NCBI GenBank assembly: GCA_041393535.1
Contig: JAWKJY010000005.1
Coordinates: 124,001-188,000 of the forward strand
Length of the DNA: 64,000 nt
Origin: JAWKJY01 sp041393535
GTDB lineage: Bacteria > Actinomycetota > Thermoleophilia > Gaiellales > Gaiellaceae
Direction: 5' to 3'
Within the stretch, counting starts at the first letter, position 1. The number at the start of each line of letters is the position of its first letter. Below, in pieces: positions 53,003 to 61,617 of this stretch. Made by a program: the position numbers and the translations under genes. A model generated the notes under the pieces. That model saw only the letters and a list, made by a program, of their open reading frames with translations, did no database searches and was not told the DNA's origin.

Positions 53003-54033
53003 GCGACGGCCTCCTTGCTCGCAGTGGCGCGCGGGCTCCCCGCGCGGAAGACCTCGACGAGCTGCGCGGCGATCGACACCGCGACCTCCTCGGGGCTGCG
53101 CGCCCCGATCTTGAGGCCGATCGGCGCGTGGATCCGCGCGAGCTCCTCGTCCGTCAGCCCCCGGGCCCGGAGGCGCTCGTTGCGCGACTCGGTCGTCCGT
53201 CTGGAGCCCATCGCGCCGATGTAGCCGGCGGGCGTCCGCAGCGCGGCCTCGAGGATCGGGACGTCGAACTTCGTGTCGTGCGTCAGCACGCAGATCGCGG
53301 TGCGCTCGTCGACCGGCGCGCCGGCGAGGAACTCGTCCGGCCAGGCGCAGACGAGTTCGTCCACCTCCGGGAACCGCTCGGGCGTGACGAACTTCGCGCG
53401 GGCGTCGCAGACGGTCACGTGCCAGCTGAGGAAGCGGGCGACGCGCGCCAGCGCGGCGGCGAAGTCGATCGCGCCAAAGACGTAGAGGCGGGGGCGCGGC
53501 GCGAACGACGAGACGAACACCTCGTCGCCGCCGACCTCGATCACACCGGTGCGGCCGAGCGCCAGCAGCCGGCGCGCCGCGTCGGCGATCTCGCCCTCGC
53601 CGAGGCCGGGCCCGACGAGCTGCTCCTCGCCGATCCGCGCGCCCGCGATGGGCACGGCGAGCGCGACGGGGCGCTCCTCGCCGATCGCGGCCGAGATCGC
53701 CGCGAGGTCGTCCGGGCGGAGCAGGTCGACGAGGATCTCGACGGTGCCGCCGCAGGGCAGCCCGACGTCGAACGCCTCGTCGTCGGCGATCCCGTAGGTG
53801 AGCAGCCGCGCCGGCCCGCCGGCGAGCACCTGCCGGGCCTCCTCGTAGACGGACGGCTCGACGCAGCCGCCCGTGACCGACCCGGCGATCTCGCCCTGGT
53901 CGGACACGGCCAGCAGGGTGCCCGGGTCGCGCGGGGTCGACCGCTCCGTGCGGATCACGGTCGCGGTGGCGATCCGCTTCCCCTCGGCCGTCCAGCGCTC
54001 CAGGGTCTCCAGCACGTCCTTCACGGTCTTCAC
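52999..54033 (-). CDS. XdhC/CoxI-family molybdenum cofactor chaperone
   Basis: 344 residues from GTG 54033. Start VKDVLETLERWTAEGKRIATATVIRTERSTPRDPGTLLAVSDQGEIAGSVTGGCVEPSV is the XdhC signature; the C-terminal Rossmann half has LYVFGAIDFAAALARVARFLSWHVTVCDARAKFVT, LTHDTKFDVPILEAAL, GYIGAMGSRRT. XdhC proteins bind and sulfurate Moco and insert it into xanthine-dehydrogenase-like enzymes. It is the first gene of the five-gene operon xdhC-coxG-coxS-coxL-coxM, so maturation and enzyme are coregulated. Confidence 0.9.
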   Translation of the reverse strand: MKTVKDVLETLERWTAEGKRIATATVIRTERSTPRDPGTLLAVSDQGEIAGSVTGGCVEPSVYEEARQVLAGGPARLLTYGIADDEAFDVGLPCGGTVEILVDLLRPDDLAAISAAIGEERPVALAVPIAGARIGEEQLVGPGLGEGEIADAARRLLALGRTGVIEVGGDEVFVSSFAPRPRLYVFGAIDFAAALARVARFLSWHVTVCDARAKFVTPERFPEVDELVCAWPDEFLAGAPVDERTAICVLTHDTKFDVPILEAALRTPAGYIGAMGSRRTTESRNERLRARGLTDEELARIHAPIGLKIGARSPEEVAVSIAAQLVEVFRAGSPRATASKEAVA

Positions 54034-54140
54034 CCCCGCATGGCGTCTCGTCGTCCCGACGCGGGAACAGTACTCGCGCCGGGCTCCACACGGGCGCGCG
54101 CGCCCCCGTGTCCCCGGGGCCCGGCGCCGCACGCGTGCTG

Positions 54141-54146
54141 TAGGGT
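54141..54146 (+). promoter_or_regulatory. Leaderless -10 box TAGGGT of coxD
   Basis: TAGGGT lies 7 nt before the ATG at 54154. Confidence 0.5.
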
Positions 54147-54153
54147 TGCCCTC

Positions 54154-55023
54154 ATGCGTTTCCAGTCGGTCGACGACGTCCAGGCCGCGCTTCGCACGGA
54201 GTCCTACCTCCCTGATCGGGGGCTCGCGACCTCGATCTACCTCGCGCTCGCCATGCGCCGCCCGCTCCTGCTCGAGGGAGAGGCCGGCGTCGGCAAGACC
54301 GAGGTGGCGAAGACGCTCACGCGAATCCTCGGCGCGGAGCTCGTGCGGCTCCAGTGCTACGAGGGCATCGACGCCTCCCAGGCGCTGTACGAGTGGGACT
54401 ACGCGCGGCAGCTGCTCTACGCCCGCGCGATCCAGGACGGCACCCTCTCCGTGGACGCTCGCGTCCACGAGCTCTACGGCGACGAGTTCCTGCTCGAGCG
54501 CCCGCTGCTCAAGGCGATCAAGCTCGGCGGCAAGGCCGTCCTGCTGGTCGACGAGCTCGATCGCGCCGACGACGAGTTCGAGGCCTTCCTGCTCGAGGTG
54601 CTCGCCGAGTTCACCGTCACGATCCCGGAGCTCGGGACGATCCACTGCGACGACCCGCCGGCCGTGATCATCACGTCGAACCGGACGCGCGAGCTGCACG
54701 ACGCGCTCAAGCGTCGCTGCCTCTACCACTGGATCGACTACCCGGACGTCGACCGCGAGACGGAGATCATCCAGATCCGCGTCCCGGACGCCGGCCCGGC
54801 GCTCGCGCGCTCGGTCGCGGTCACGGTCTCGAAGCTCCGCGACCTCGACCTGATCAAGCGGCCCGGCGCCGCCGAGGCGATCGACTGGGCCCGCGCGCTC
54901 GCCCTGCTCGGCGCCGAGGAGGTCGACGCCGAGAGCGCCGCCGAGACGCTCGGCTGGGTGGTCAAGAACCACGACGATCTCCGCCGGGTGGAGCCGGCGC
55001 TGCCGACGATCGTCCATGAGTGA
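54154..55023 (+). CDS. coxD: MoxR-type AAA ATPase (CoxD-like)
   Basis: 289 residues. Walker A is GEAGVGKT (42-49); Walker B is LLVDELDRAD; sensor 1 is VIITSNRTRELHDALKRRC with the second Arg. PLLLEGEAGVGKTEVAKTL and GIDASQALYEWDYARQLLYARAIQ are typical of CoxD/MoxR. CoxD helps assemble the sulfur-copper or sulfido active site of CO dehydrogenase together with the VWA protein. Its ATG overlaps nothing upstream; the coxE start lies 8 bp inside its end. Confidence 0.9.
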   Translation: MRFQSVDDVQAALRTESYLPDRGLATSIYLALAMRRPLLLEGEAGVGKTEVAKTLTRILGAELVRLQCYEGIDASQALYEWDYARQLLYARAIQDGTLSVDARVHELYGDEFLLERPLLKAIKLGGKAVLLVDELDRADDEFEAFLLEVLAEFTVTIPELGTIHCDDPPAVIITSNRTRELHDALKRRCLYHWIDYPDVDRETEIIQIRVPDAGPALARSVAVTVSKLRDLDLIKRPGAAEAIDWARALALLGAEEVDAESAAETLGWVVKNHDDLRRVEPALPTIVHE

Positions 55024-56110
55024 GGTCGAGGCGGCCGAGGAGCGGCTCGTCCGCTTCGGCCGCGCGCTGCGCGAGGAGGGCATGAACGTCGGCCCGGGCC
55101 GGGTCGTCGAGTTCTGCCGCGCCGCCGCCCTGCTCGGGCCCGCCGACCTGTACTGGGCGGGCCGTTCCACGCTCGTCGGCAAGCAGGCCGACCTCGACAC
55201 CTACGACCGCGTCTTCGCCTCGTTCTTCGGGCCGATGCCCGTCGAGGTGGAGCGTCCCAAGCCGCCGCCCCAGCAGAAGAAGGCGGGCGGCACCGACAAG
55301 TCGCAGGGGCAGGGCGAGAAGGACGAGGGGGCCGATCCGGAGCTCGTGCTCGCGTCCGAGGTCGAGATCCTGCGCAAGAAGAGCTTCTCCCGCTGCTCGG
55401 ACGAGGAGCTGGCGCAGCTCGCGAAGCTGATGGAGCGCATCCGCCTCGCGGTGCCGCGGCGGCGGACGCGGCGCAAGAAGCGCTCGAAGCTGGGCCAGCC
55501 CGACCTGCGGCGGACGATCAGGCGCTCGTTCCGCACGGGCGGCGAGCCGATCGACCGCTACTGGCAGACGCGCAAGAAGCGCCGCCGGCGGCTGATCCTG
55601 ATCCTCGACGTCTCGGGCTCGATGGCCGCGTTCTCGCGCGCCCTGCTCGTGTTCGCGCACGCGGCGATGCGCACGGACCCGCGCTGGGAGGCGTTCGTCT
55701 TCGGCACCCGGCTGACGCGCATCACCCGCGCGCTCAAGCTGCAGGACCCGGACGTCGCGCTCGAGCGGGCCACGGCCGAGGTGTTCGACTGGGACGGCGG
55801 CACGCGCATCGGCGAGTCGCTGAAGAGCTTCCTCGACGAGTACGGGCACAAGGGCCTCGCCCGGGGCGCGGTGATCGTGATCTGCTCCGACGGGCTCGAG
55901 ATCGGCGACCCGGCGCTGCTGCAGGAGCAGATGGCGCGGCTCTCGCGGCTCGCGTACCGGATCATCTGGCTGAACCCGCTCAAGGAGGACCCCTCCTACG
56001 AGCCGCTCGCCCGCGGGATGCGGGCGGCGCTGCCGTACATCGACGTGTTCGCGAGCGGGCACAACCTCGCGAGCCTCGAGACCCTCTCGGACGACCTCGC
56101 GGTCCTCTGA
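55016..56110 (+). CDS. coxE: VWA-domain protein (CoxE-like)
   Basis: 364 residues. VWA domain with MIDAS DVSGSMAAFSRALLVF and RGAVIVICSDGLEIGDPALL, plus a long basic stretch in the middle (about 140-185, RRRTRRKKRSKLG) likely for binding partners. The N-terminal helical region EERLVRFGRALREEGMNVGPGRVVEFCRAAALLG is family-typical. CoxE works with CoxD in maturing the enzyme. Overlap of 8 bp with coxD indicates translational coupling. Divergent from the xdhC operon, giving a shared control region at 54034-54153. Confidence 0.9.
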   Translation: MSEVEAAEERLVRFGRALREEGMNVGPGRVVEFCRAAALLGPADLYWAGRSTLVGKQADLDTYDRVFASFFGPMPVEVERPKPPPQQKKAGGTDKSQGQGEKDEGADPELVLASEVEILRKKSFSRCSDEELAQLAKLMERIRLAVPRRRTRRKKRSKLGQPDLRRTIRRSFRTGGEPIDRYWQTRKKRRRRLILILDVSGSMAAFSRALLVFAHAAMRTDPRWEAFVFGTRLTRITRALKLQDPDVALERATAEVFDWDGGTRIGESLKSFLDEYGHKGLARGAVIVICSDGLEIGDPALLQEQMARLSRLAYRIIWLNPLKEDPSYEPLARGMRAALPYIDVFASGHNLASLETLSDDLAVL

Positions 56111-56117
56111 CGGGCGC

Positions 56118-57532
56118 CTAGCGGCCGAGCGGCAGCACGCGGCGCACGGCGACGCGCGTCCTCGCGCCGTCGAGCACGCGGACGACGACCGTCGTCGTCA
56201 GTGCCGCGCGCCTCGCTCTCGGGACGAGCGCCCGGCGCTCCTCGACGATCGGCACCTGGACCGTCCTCGTCCTGCCCGACGGGAGCGCGAACGTCGCGGA
56301 GCCGAGCGGCAGCAGCCGCAGCTTGCCGCCCTTCTTGCTGCGCCCCTTCGCCTGGAGCAGGACGGTGCCGCTGCAGCCGCTCGTCGCCGCGACCGGGCAC
56401 GCGAGGACGACGCCGACCCTGCCGCGCCGCAGGCGCAGGGCGGTCGAGCTGACCTGCGGGTCGGAGACGACGGCCGGGGGAGGCGCCGCGGGAGGCGGCG
56501 GGGCCGGCGGGGCGGGCGGGGCGGCCGGGTCGGGCGCGACCACGGTCAGCGTGCCGATGTTCGTCCGCGTCTGGCCGTTCGCCAGCGAGGCCGTCAGCCG
56601 CACCTCGTACGTGCCCGCGGGCGTGCCCTCGGGGACGGTGGTGACGACCGGGATCGGCGTCGTGCTGTTGCTCGTCGGGGCGAGGACGCCGACGTTCGGC
56701 GTCACGGTCACGCCGGGCGCCGTCGTCGTGGCCGCGATCTGGAAGGTCGCGGCCGCGGTCGCGGTGCCCGAGTACTTCGCGAAGAAGGTCAGCGTCGTCG
56801 TCGCGCCCGGGTTGACCGTCGACGCCGTGCCGGTGGCGACGATGCCGAGGTCGCGGACGGGGTTCGAGGTCAGGGCGTTCACCGTCGCCAGCTGGTTCGG
56901 GTCGTCCGAGCACATCGTCGGCTCGTTGAAGTTCGGTGCGAAGACGAGCTCGTCGTCGCAGACGACGGGGCGCGTCGAGGGGAGGCCGCTGGCCGCGTCG
57001 TTGCCGCGCACGCCGACGATCGGGCGGAACCGGAAGGCGTTCGGGAACGGGCTGCCGTCCGCGCCGCGCGGGAGCGTGAAGGTCGGCTGGACGCGGATGC
57101 CCTTCGGGCTGACCCTGGCGTCACCAGCACCTCGTTCGAGAGGTAACCGACCCAGTGGAACCCGGCGATCGGCGTGGCGTGCTGGACGAGCTGGCCCTCG
57201 AAGCTCGCGTTCTGCGTGAACGTCAGCGCCGGGCCGCTGACGGACGAGAACTGGCCGGGCGCGGCCGAGCCATCCGGGATCCGGAAGGCGAGCAGGATCT
57301 GCATCTGCATCGGCTCCGCGCCCTGCAGGCCGTCCGCGAGCGGGTCGGGGCAGGTCGGGCCGGTCGTCCCGCCGTTGCAGATGTCGACCTGGAGGATCAC
57401 GTTCCCGATCACGTTCTCCTGGACGATCGCGGGCGGTGCGAGGAAGCCGACGCAGCCGGAGAGGCCGATCGCGGCGGCGACGGCGCCCGCGCAGGCGGCG
57501 AGGAGGCGCAGAGGGCGGCCGGGGCGGATCAC
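56118..57532 (-). CDS. Lipoprotein with C-terminal beta domain, one-base frameshift
   Basis: From GTG 57532 a lipoprotein signal (LLAACAGAVAAAIGLSGC) gives a lipobox L-S-G-C. The following region (IGNVILQVDICNGGTTGPTCPDPLADG, MQILLAFRIPDGSAAPG) is beta-rich. Near 57117 the frame changes: EVLV continues in the next frame as DARVSPKGIRVQPTFTLPRGADGSPFPNAFRF and runs to a CARDB-like segment (GIVATGTASTVNPGATTTLTFFAKYSGTA), a Pro-rich hinge and a C-terminal beta domain with two Cys (VLACPVAATSGCSGTVLLQAKGR), as in the RCC1 proteins. A missing G at CTGGTG[G]AC explains the break. Surface protein of unknown role. Confidence 0.7.
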
Positions 57533-57596
57533 GCACGCGAGTATGGCAGGCGCACCTCCGGGCGCCATCCCCCGGAGGGCGGCCCCGGGGCGTCGG

Positions 57597-57602
57597 TATC
57601 GT
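57597..57602 (+). promoter_or_regulatory. Leaderless -10 box TATCGT of pheA
   Basis: TATCGT lies 7 nt before the GTG at 57610. Confidence 0.5.
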
Positions 57603-57609
57603 CCCGCGC

Positions 57610-58533
57610 GTGACGCGCATCGCCTTCCTCGGCCCCCCGGGCACGAACTCGGAGGAGGCCCTGCTCTCGGACGCCGAGCTCGCCGCCGCGACCCACGTCG
57701 CGTGCGCGTCGATCCCGGAGGTCGTCCAGTGCGTCGAGGCCGGTCGCGCCGAGCTCGGGATCGTCCCGTTCGAGAACGCGATCGAGGGCGCCGTCACGGT
57801 CGCGCTCGACACGCTCGCGTTCGAGAGCGACCTGCTGATCCGCCAGGAGCTCGTCCGCCCGATCGCGTTCAACCTGATCGCGCGGCCCGGCACGTCGCTG
57901 GCCGACGTGAGCACGGTCGTCTCGTTCCCGTACGCGACCGCCCAGTGCCGCGGCTGGCTCGCGCGCACGCTGCCCGGTGCGACCGTCGAGGCGGCCACCT
58001 CGACGGCCTCCGCGGTCGAGCGCGTGGCGCGCTCGCGCTCGAGGGGCCTGGCGGCGATCGGCGCCCGCCTGGCCGCCGACCTGCACCGCCTCGAGGTCGT
58101 CGCGGCGGGGATCGAGGACCACCCGGACAACGCGACGCGCTTCGTCGTCGTCGGCCGCGGGGTGCCCGCCCCGACCGGGCACGACAAGACGACCGTCGTC
58201 GTCTTCCAGCGGGAGGACCGGCCGGGCTCTCTGCTCGGGATCCTGCAGGAGTTCGCGGCCCGCTCGGTCAACCTGACCCGGCTCGAGTCGCGCCCCGCGA
58301 AGACCGGCCTCGGCCGCTACTGCTTCGCCGTCGACCTCGAGGGCCACGTCGCGGACGAGCTCGTCGCCGACGCGCTGCGCAACGTGCACGCGAAGCACGG
58401 CCGCGTGAAGTTCCTCGGCTCGTACCCCGTGCACGGCGAGGCCGCGCCCGAGCGGCGCCGCGCCGCCGGCAAGGCGTGGCGCGAGGCGGTCGCCTGGCTC
58501 GACGGCGTTCGCGGCGGCATCGACCCCGCGTGA
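57610..58533 (+). CDS. pheA: Prephenate dehydratase
   Basis: 307 residues from GTG. The catalytic domain has RIAFLGPPGTNSEEALL, ELGIVPFENAIEGAVTVALDTL, and the Thr-Arg-Phe motif in DHPDNATRFVVVGRG. The ACT domain (about 200-275) has KTTVVVFQREDRPGSLLGILQEFAARSVNLTRLESRPAKTGLGRYCFAVDLEGH, the ESRP phenylalanine-binding motif, so it is feedback-inhibited. It makes phenylpyruvate from prephenate in phenylalanine synthesis. A stand-alone, non-chorismate-mutase form, usual in actinobacteria. Confidence 0.93.
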   Translation: MTRIAFLGPPGTNSEEALLSDAELAAATHVACASIPEVVQCVEAGRAELGIVPFENAIEGAVTVALDTLAFESDLLIRQELVRPIAFNLIARPGTSLADVSTVVSFPYATAQCRGWLARTLPGATVEAATSTASAVERVARSRSRGLAAIGARLAADLHRLEVVAAGIEDHPDNATRFVVVGRGVPAPTGHDKTTVVVFQREDRPGSLLGILQEFAARSVNLTRLESRPAKTGLGRYCFAVDLEGHVADELVADALRNVHAKHGRVKFLGSYPVHGEAAPERRRAAGKAWREAVAWLDGVRGGIDPA

Positions 58534-58534
58534 G

Positions 58535-59227
58535 CTAGGGCGCGACGCGGTCGTTCTCGACCCAGGCCGCGTACGTGACGGGCATCGCCTCGGCGAACAG
58601 CGTCTCGATCGCCTCGGCGTAGCGGCGGATCTCGAGCTGCGCGGTCGGCGCCGAGCGCAGCGACAGGAAGTTCATCAGGCTGCGCGCGTTCAGCGTCCAG
58701 TAGAACTGGGTGAAGATCCCCATCGGCAGCACGCAGCGCGCGAGCTCCTTGGCGATCCCGTCCGCCAGCAGGGCCTCGTAGCGGGCGTACGTCTCGCGGT
58801 AGTGCTGCTCGAGCACCGAGCGGACGCGCTCCGCCTCGGCGGGGTCGACCGGCTCGAACGTGTACGCGCCGGGCTTGCCGACCTGGCTGCGGACGTCGCC
58901 GGGCGCGGGAACGTAGAAGTCGGGCTCGAGCTGGTGGTAGCGGGCCGACTCCTCGTTGAACGAGCCGATCCGGTGGCGGAACCACTCGCGCGCGACGAAG
59001 ATGGGGCAGCGCACGTGGAAGCGGAAGCCGTTGTGCTCGAACGGCGTCCCGTGCCGCTCACGCATGAGGAAGCGGACGAGCCCCGCGTCGCCGTCGTCGA
59101 GCGCCTCCTTCCGCTTCGCGAAGCTGACCCGCGCGGAGTTGACGACGGAGAGGTCGCTCGCCATCGCCTCGTCCAGCCGGACGAAGCCGTGCTGGAGGAG
59201 CGGGATCTCCCGGCCGACGACGCTCAC
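58535..59227 (-). CDS. thyX: Flavin-dependent thymidylate synthase ThyX
   Basis: 230 residues from GTG 59227. The ThyX motif RHRIGSFNEESAR (84-96), i.e. RHRxxSxxxxSxR, is intact, with VSFAKRKEALDDGDAGLVRFLMRERHGTPFEHN before and SLMNFLSLRSAPTAQLEIRRYAEAI after. It makes dTMP using FAD, NADPH and methylenetetrahydrofolate. Typical of organisms without ThyA. It starts with a leaderless-type -10 box, sharing a 53-bp region with the divergent hydrolase gene. Confidence 0.95.
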   Translation of the reverse strand: MSVVGREIPLLQHGFVRLDEAMASDLSVVNSARVSFAKRKEALDDGDAGLVRFLMRERHGTPFEHNGFRFHVRCPIFVAREWFRHRIGSFNEESARYHQLEPDFYVPAPGDVRSQVGKPGAYTFEPVDPAEAERVRSVLEQHYRETYARYEALLADGIAKELARCVLPMGIFTQFYWTLNARSLMNFLSLRSAPTAQLEIRRYAEAIETLFAEAMPVTYAAWVENDRVAP

Positions 59228-59234
59228 GGGAGCA

Positions 59235-59240
59235 AGACTA
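59235..59240 (-). promoter_or_regulatory. Leaderless -10 box TAGTCT of thyX
   Basis: TAGTCT on the minus strand lies 7 nt before the GTG at 59227. Confidence 0.5.
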
Positions 59241-59267
59241 GGCCCGGCGACGGACGGGCGGACCGAG

Positions 59268-59273
59268 TACCGT
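59268..59273 (+). promoter_or_regulatory. Leaderless -10 box TACCGT
   Basis: TACCGT lies 7 nt before the GTG at 59281. With the thyX box it forms a pair of divergent leaderless promoters only about 30 bp apart. Confidence 0.5.
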
Positions 59274-59280
59274 CCCGCTC

Positions 59281-60096
59281 GTGCCGCTCACCCGCATCGC
59301 CGAGTCGCGCGTCGTCGAGCTGCCGCAGCTGCGGCTGCACCTGCTCGACTGGGCGGGCGTGGAGCCACCCGTGCTGCTCCTGCACCCGAACCGCACGAAC
59401 GCGCGCGTCTGGGACTTCGTCGTCGAGCACTCGCGGCTCCCGAACCGGTTCCTCGCCCCGGACCAGCGCGGGCACGGCCGCTCCGACTACCCTGCCGCCG
59501 GCTACCTGTACGAGGACTACCTCGGCGACATGGAGGGGCTGCTCGCGGCGCTCGGCGTCGCGCGGGTCCACCTCGTCGGCGCGGCCACGGGCGGCAACCT
59601 CGCGCTCCTGCTCGCGACCCGGCGGCCCGACCTCGTCGAGACGCTGACCGTGATCGACCCGGGCCTGTCGCTCGACCCGGGCATCAACCGGCGGGTGCAG
59701 GCGCAGATCGCGAACGAGTTCCGCTTCCCGTCGCTCGCCGAGGCCCGGGCGCGCATGCCCTTCTCGGCGCTCTGGTCGGAGGAGATGAAGGACCACTACA
59801 GCCGCCACTCGTTCCGCGAGCTCGAGGACGGCGCCGTCGAGTGGCGCTACCTGCCGGCCGGCGTCGCCGAGACCGAGCACCTGCTCGAGGAGCCGATCTG
59901 GCACCTGATCTCGGTCTCGTGCCCGACCCTGATCGCTCGCGGCGCCCGCTCGGCGGTCTTCCCGCCCGCGAACATGCAGCGCCTCCACGAGCTGATCCCG
60001 GGCTCGCGCACCCTCGAGATCGAGGCCGACCACCGCGTCAGCCAGGACAACCCGGCCGCCCTCGCGGCCGCGCTCGACGCGTTCCTCGGCGCCTAG
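59281..60096 (+). CDS. Alpha/beta-hydrolase-fold protein with nucleophile Ser replaced by Ala
   Basis: 271 residues from GTG. The fold is normal (LRLHLLDWAGVEPPVLLLHPNRTNARVWDF, DQRGHGRSDY, late PTLIARGARSAVFPP and DHRVSQDNP). The nucleophile elbow reads VGAATGGN, so Ala102 occupies the Ser position; the oxyanion HG is HP. Thr103 could in theory act. The protein probably lacks classical serine hydrolase activity. Why the whole fold is kept is unclear; some such members bind hormones or substrates. Confidence 0.8.
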   Translation: MPLTRIAESRVVELPQLRLHLLDWAGVEPPVLLLHPNRTNARVWDFVVEHSRLPNRFLAPDQRGHGRSDYPAAGYLYEDYLGDMEGLLAALGVARVHLVGAATGGNLALLLATRRPDLVETLTVIDPGLSLDPGINRRVQAQIANEFRFPSLAEARARMPFSALWSEEMKDHYSRHSFRELEDGAVEWRYLPAGVAETEHLLEEPIWHLISVSCPTLIARGARSAVFPPANMQRLHELIPGSRTLEIEADHRVSQDNPAALAAALDAFLGA

Positions 60097-60791
60097 CCCT
60101 CGCGCGGCTCGTCCTCGACCGGGCGCAGCCAGCCGAGGGCGTGCAGGACGGCGTACGTCACGGCGAGCGCGAGGGTCGTCGCGACGAGCGCGGCGAGCAC
60201 CTTCCGGTGTGCGTAGGGGTCGGCGAGCGGCGCCCACAGCGCGTCGAGCAGCGCGTGCGGCGCGACGAGGGCGTCCCACGAGTTGAAGCGCAGGACGCGG
60301 CCGAGGTAGATGCCCACGCTCGTGAGGCCCAGCGCGGCGAGCGCGAACCCCCAGGCGGCCCGCCCGCCGACCCGGCGCGCGACGACCAGCTGGACGAGCG
60401 ACAGCGAGAGGAAGCCGAGCAGCAGGCCCGTGCCGGCGAAGGCGGCGATCATCGTCGCGTCGAACCAGATCGGCGCGCCCGGGTGCTCCCAGTGGTGGCC
60501 GAGGTGCACGAAGTCGGTGACGATGTACGGCGCGTTCGGCAGGAAGAGCAGCCAGAGCGTCCCGACGGCGAGCAGCCAGCGCGTCGAGCGGCCGCGCCGT
60601 GCGCCGTCGTAGACGAGCAGCGCGAGGCCGAACGGGATCCACGCGAGGAAGAGGTTCCAGAGGAGGAAGCCGTAATCGGAGAAGCCCGCGTGGAGCCGGC
60701 GCGCGGCGACGAGTCCGACGCACGCGGCGGACGCGAGCGCGAGGGCGCCGAGGGTCGCCCGCCGCCGGTTCGAGGTCGGCCGCTCGACCAT
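60093..60791 (-). CDS. DUF1361-family membrane protein
   Basis: 232 residues from ATG. Six to seven hydrophobic helices; the conserved core is FLLWNLFLAWIPFGLALLVYD, WLLFLPNAPYIVTDFVHLGH and LGFLSLSLVQ, then GIYLGRVLRFNSWDAL. The NAPYIVTD and GRxxRxNSWD segments mark DUF1361. Function unknown. Overlaps the convergent hydrolase gene by 4 bp. Confidence 0.82.
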   Translation of the reverse strand: MVERPTSNRRRATLGALALASAACVGLVAARRLHAGFSDYGFLLWNLFLAWIPFGLALLVYDGARRGRSTRWLLAVGTLWLLFLPNAPYIVTDFVHLGHHWEHPGAPIWFDATMIAAFAGTGLLLGFLSLSLVQLVVARRVGGRAAWGFALAALGLTSVGIYLGRVLRFNSWDALVAPHALLDALWAPLADPYAHRKVLAALVATTLALAVTYAVLHALGWLRPVEDEPREG

Positions 60792-60797
60792 GGGCCC

Positions 60798-60803
60798 ACC
60801 GTA
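60798..60803 (-). promoter_or_regulatory. Leaderless -10 box TACGGT of the DUF1361 gene
   Basis: TACGGT on the minus strand lies 6 nt before the ATG at 60791. Confidence 0.45.
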
Positions 60804-60825
60804 CCAGGCGAGGACGGAGCCCCGG

Positions 60826-61617
60826 TCAGCCCGCGCCGACGAGCGCGACGAGCGCCGGATGGATCGCGGGCGCCGACGCGACGAGCTGGTCGACGCCGTG
60901 CGGGCTCGGCCCACGCGTGACCACGCCCCCGGCCTCGGCGACGAGCAGGCCGCCGGCGGCCCAGTCCCACGCGTTCAGCCCGGCCTCGTAGTAGCCGTCG
61001 AGCCGGCCGCACGCGACCCACGCCAGGTCGAGGGCGGCCGCGCCGAAGCGCCGCAGGTCGCGGACGCGCCCGATCACGTCGGCCGCCTGGCGCGCCTGGG
61101 ACGCGCGCCGCTCGGCGGCGTAGCCGAAGCCGGTCGCCACGAGCGCCTGGGCGAGCTCCGTCGCCGCGCGGACCCGGATCGGCTCGCCGTCCAGCGTGGC
61201 GCCGCCGCCTCGCGCCGCGACGAACGCCTCGTCGCGGGACGGGTCGTAGACGCAGCCGGCGACCGTCCCCGCGGCGTCCTCGCAGGCCACGGAGACGGCC
61301 CACTGCGGCACGCCGAAGAGGAAGTTGACCGTGCCGTCGAGCGGGTCGCAGACCCAGGAGAGGCCGCTCGTCCCGCGCCTGGCGCCGCCCTCCTCGCCGA
61401 GCACGGCGTCGTCCGGCCGGGCCGCGGCGAGCAGCTCGAGCAGCAGCTCCTCCGAGGCCCGGTCGGCCGCCGTCACCGGGTCGGTGGGCGTCGACTTGGT
61501 CGAGATCCCGGCCGCGGGCCCGCGCGTCGCGTGCTCGAGCGCGACCGCGCCGGCCGCGCGGGCGACGCGCTCCGCGAGCGCGGCCAGCTCGTCGGGGGAC
61601 GGCGCCCCGGCCGTCAG
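60826..61617 (-). CDS. Inositol monophosphatase-family protein, probable CTG start
   Basis: 263 residues. The metal site is complete: VTAADRASEELLLELL, GEEGG, WVCDPLDGTVNFLFGVPQWAVSVAC and NAWDWAAGGLLVAEAGG. Such enzymes dephosphorylate inositol-1-phosphate, fructose-1,6-bisphosphate or PAP. No ATG, GTG or TTG is available in frame between the upstream stop-free region and the domain start. The only start that fits is the CTG at 61617: it overlaps the SDR stop as CTGA, the same 4-nt junction seen at other operon joints, and GAGGAG lies 5 nt upstream. A rare CTG start is therefore proposed. Confidence 0.82.
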   Translation of the reverse strand: MTAGAPSPDELAALAERVARAAGAVALEHATRGPAAGISTKSTPTDPVTAADRASEELLLELLAAARPDDAVLGEEGGARRGTSGLSWVCDPLDGTVNFLFGVPQWAVSVACEDAAGTVAGCVYDPSRDEAFVAARGGGATLDGEPIRVRAATELAQALVATGFGYAAERRASQARQAADVIGRVRDLRRFGAAALDLAWVACGRLDGYYEAGLNAWDWAAGGLLVAEAGGVVTRGPSPHGVDQLVASAPAIHPALVALVGAG

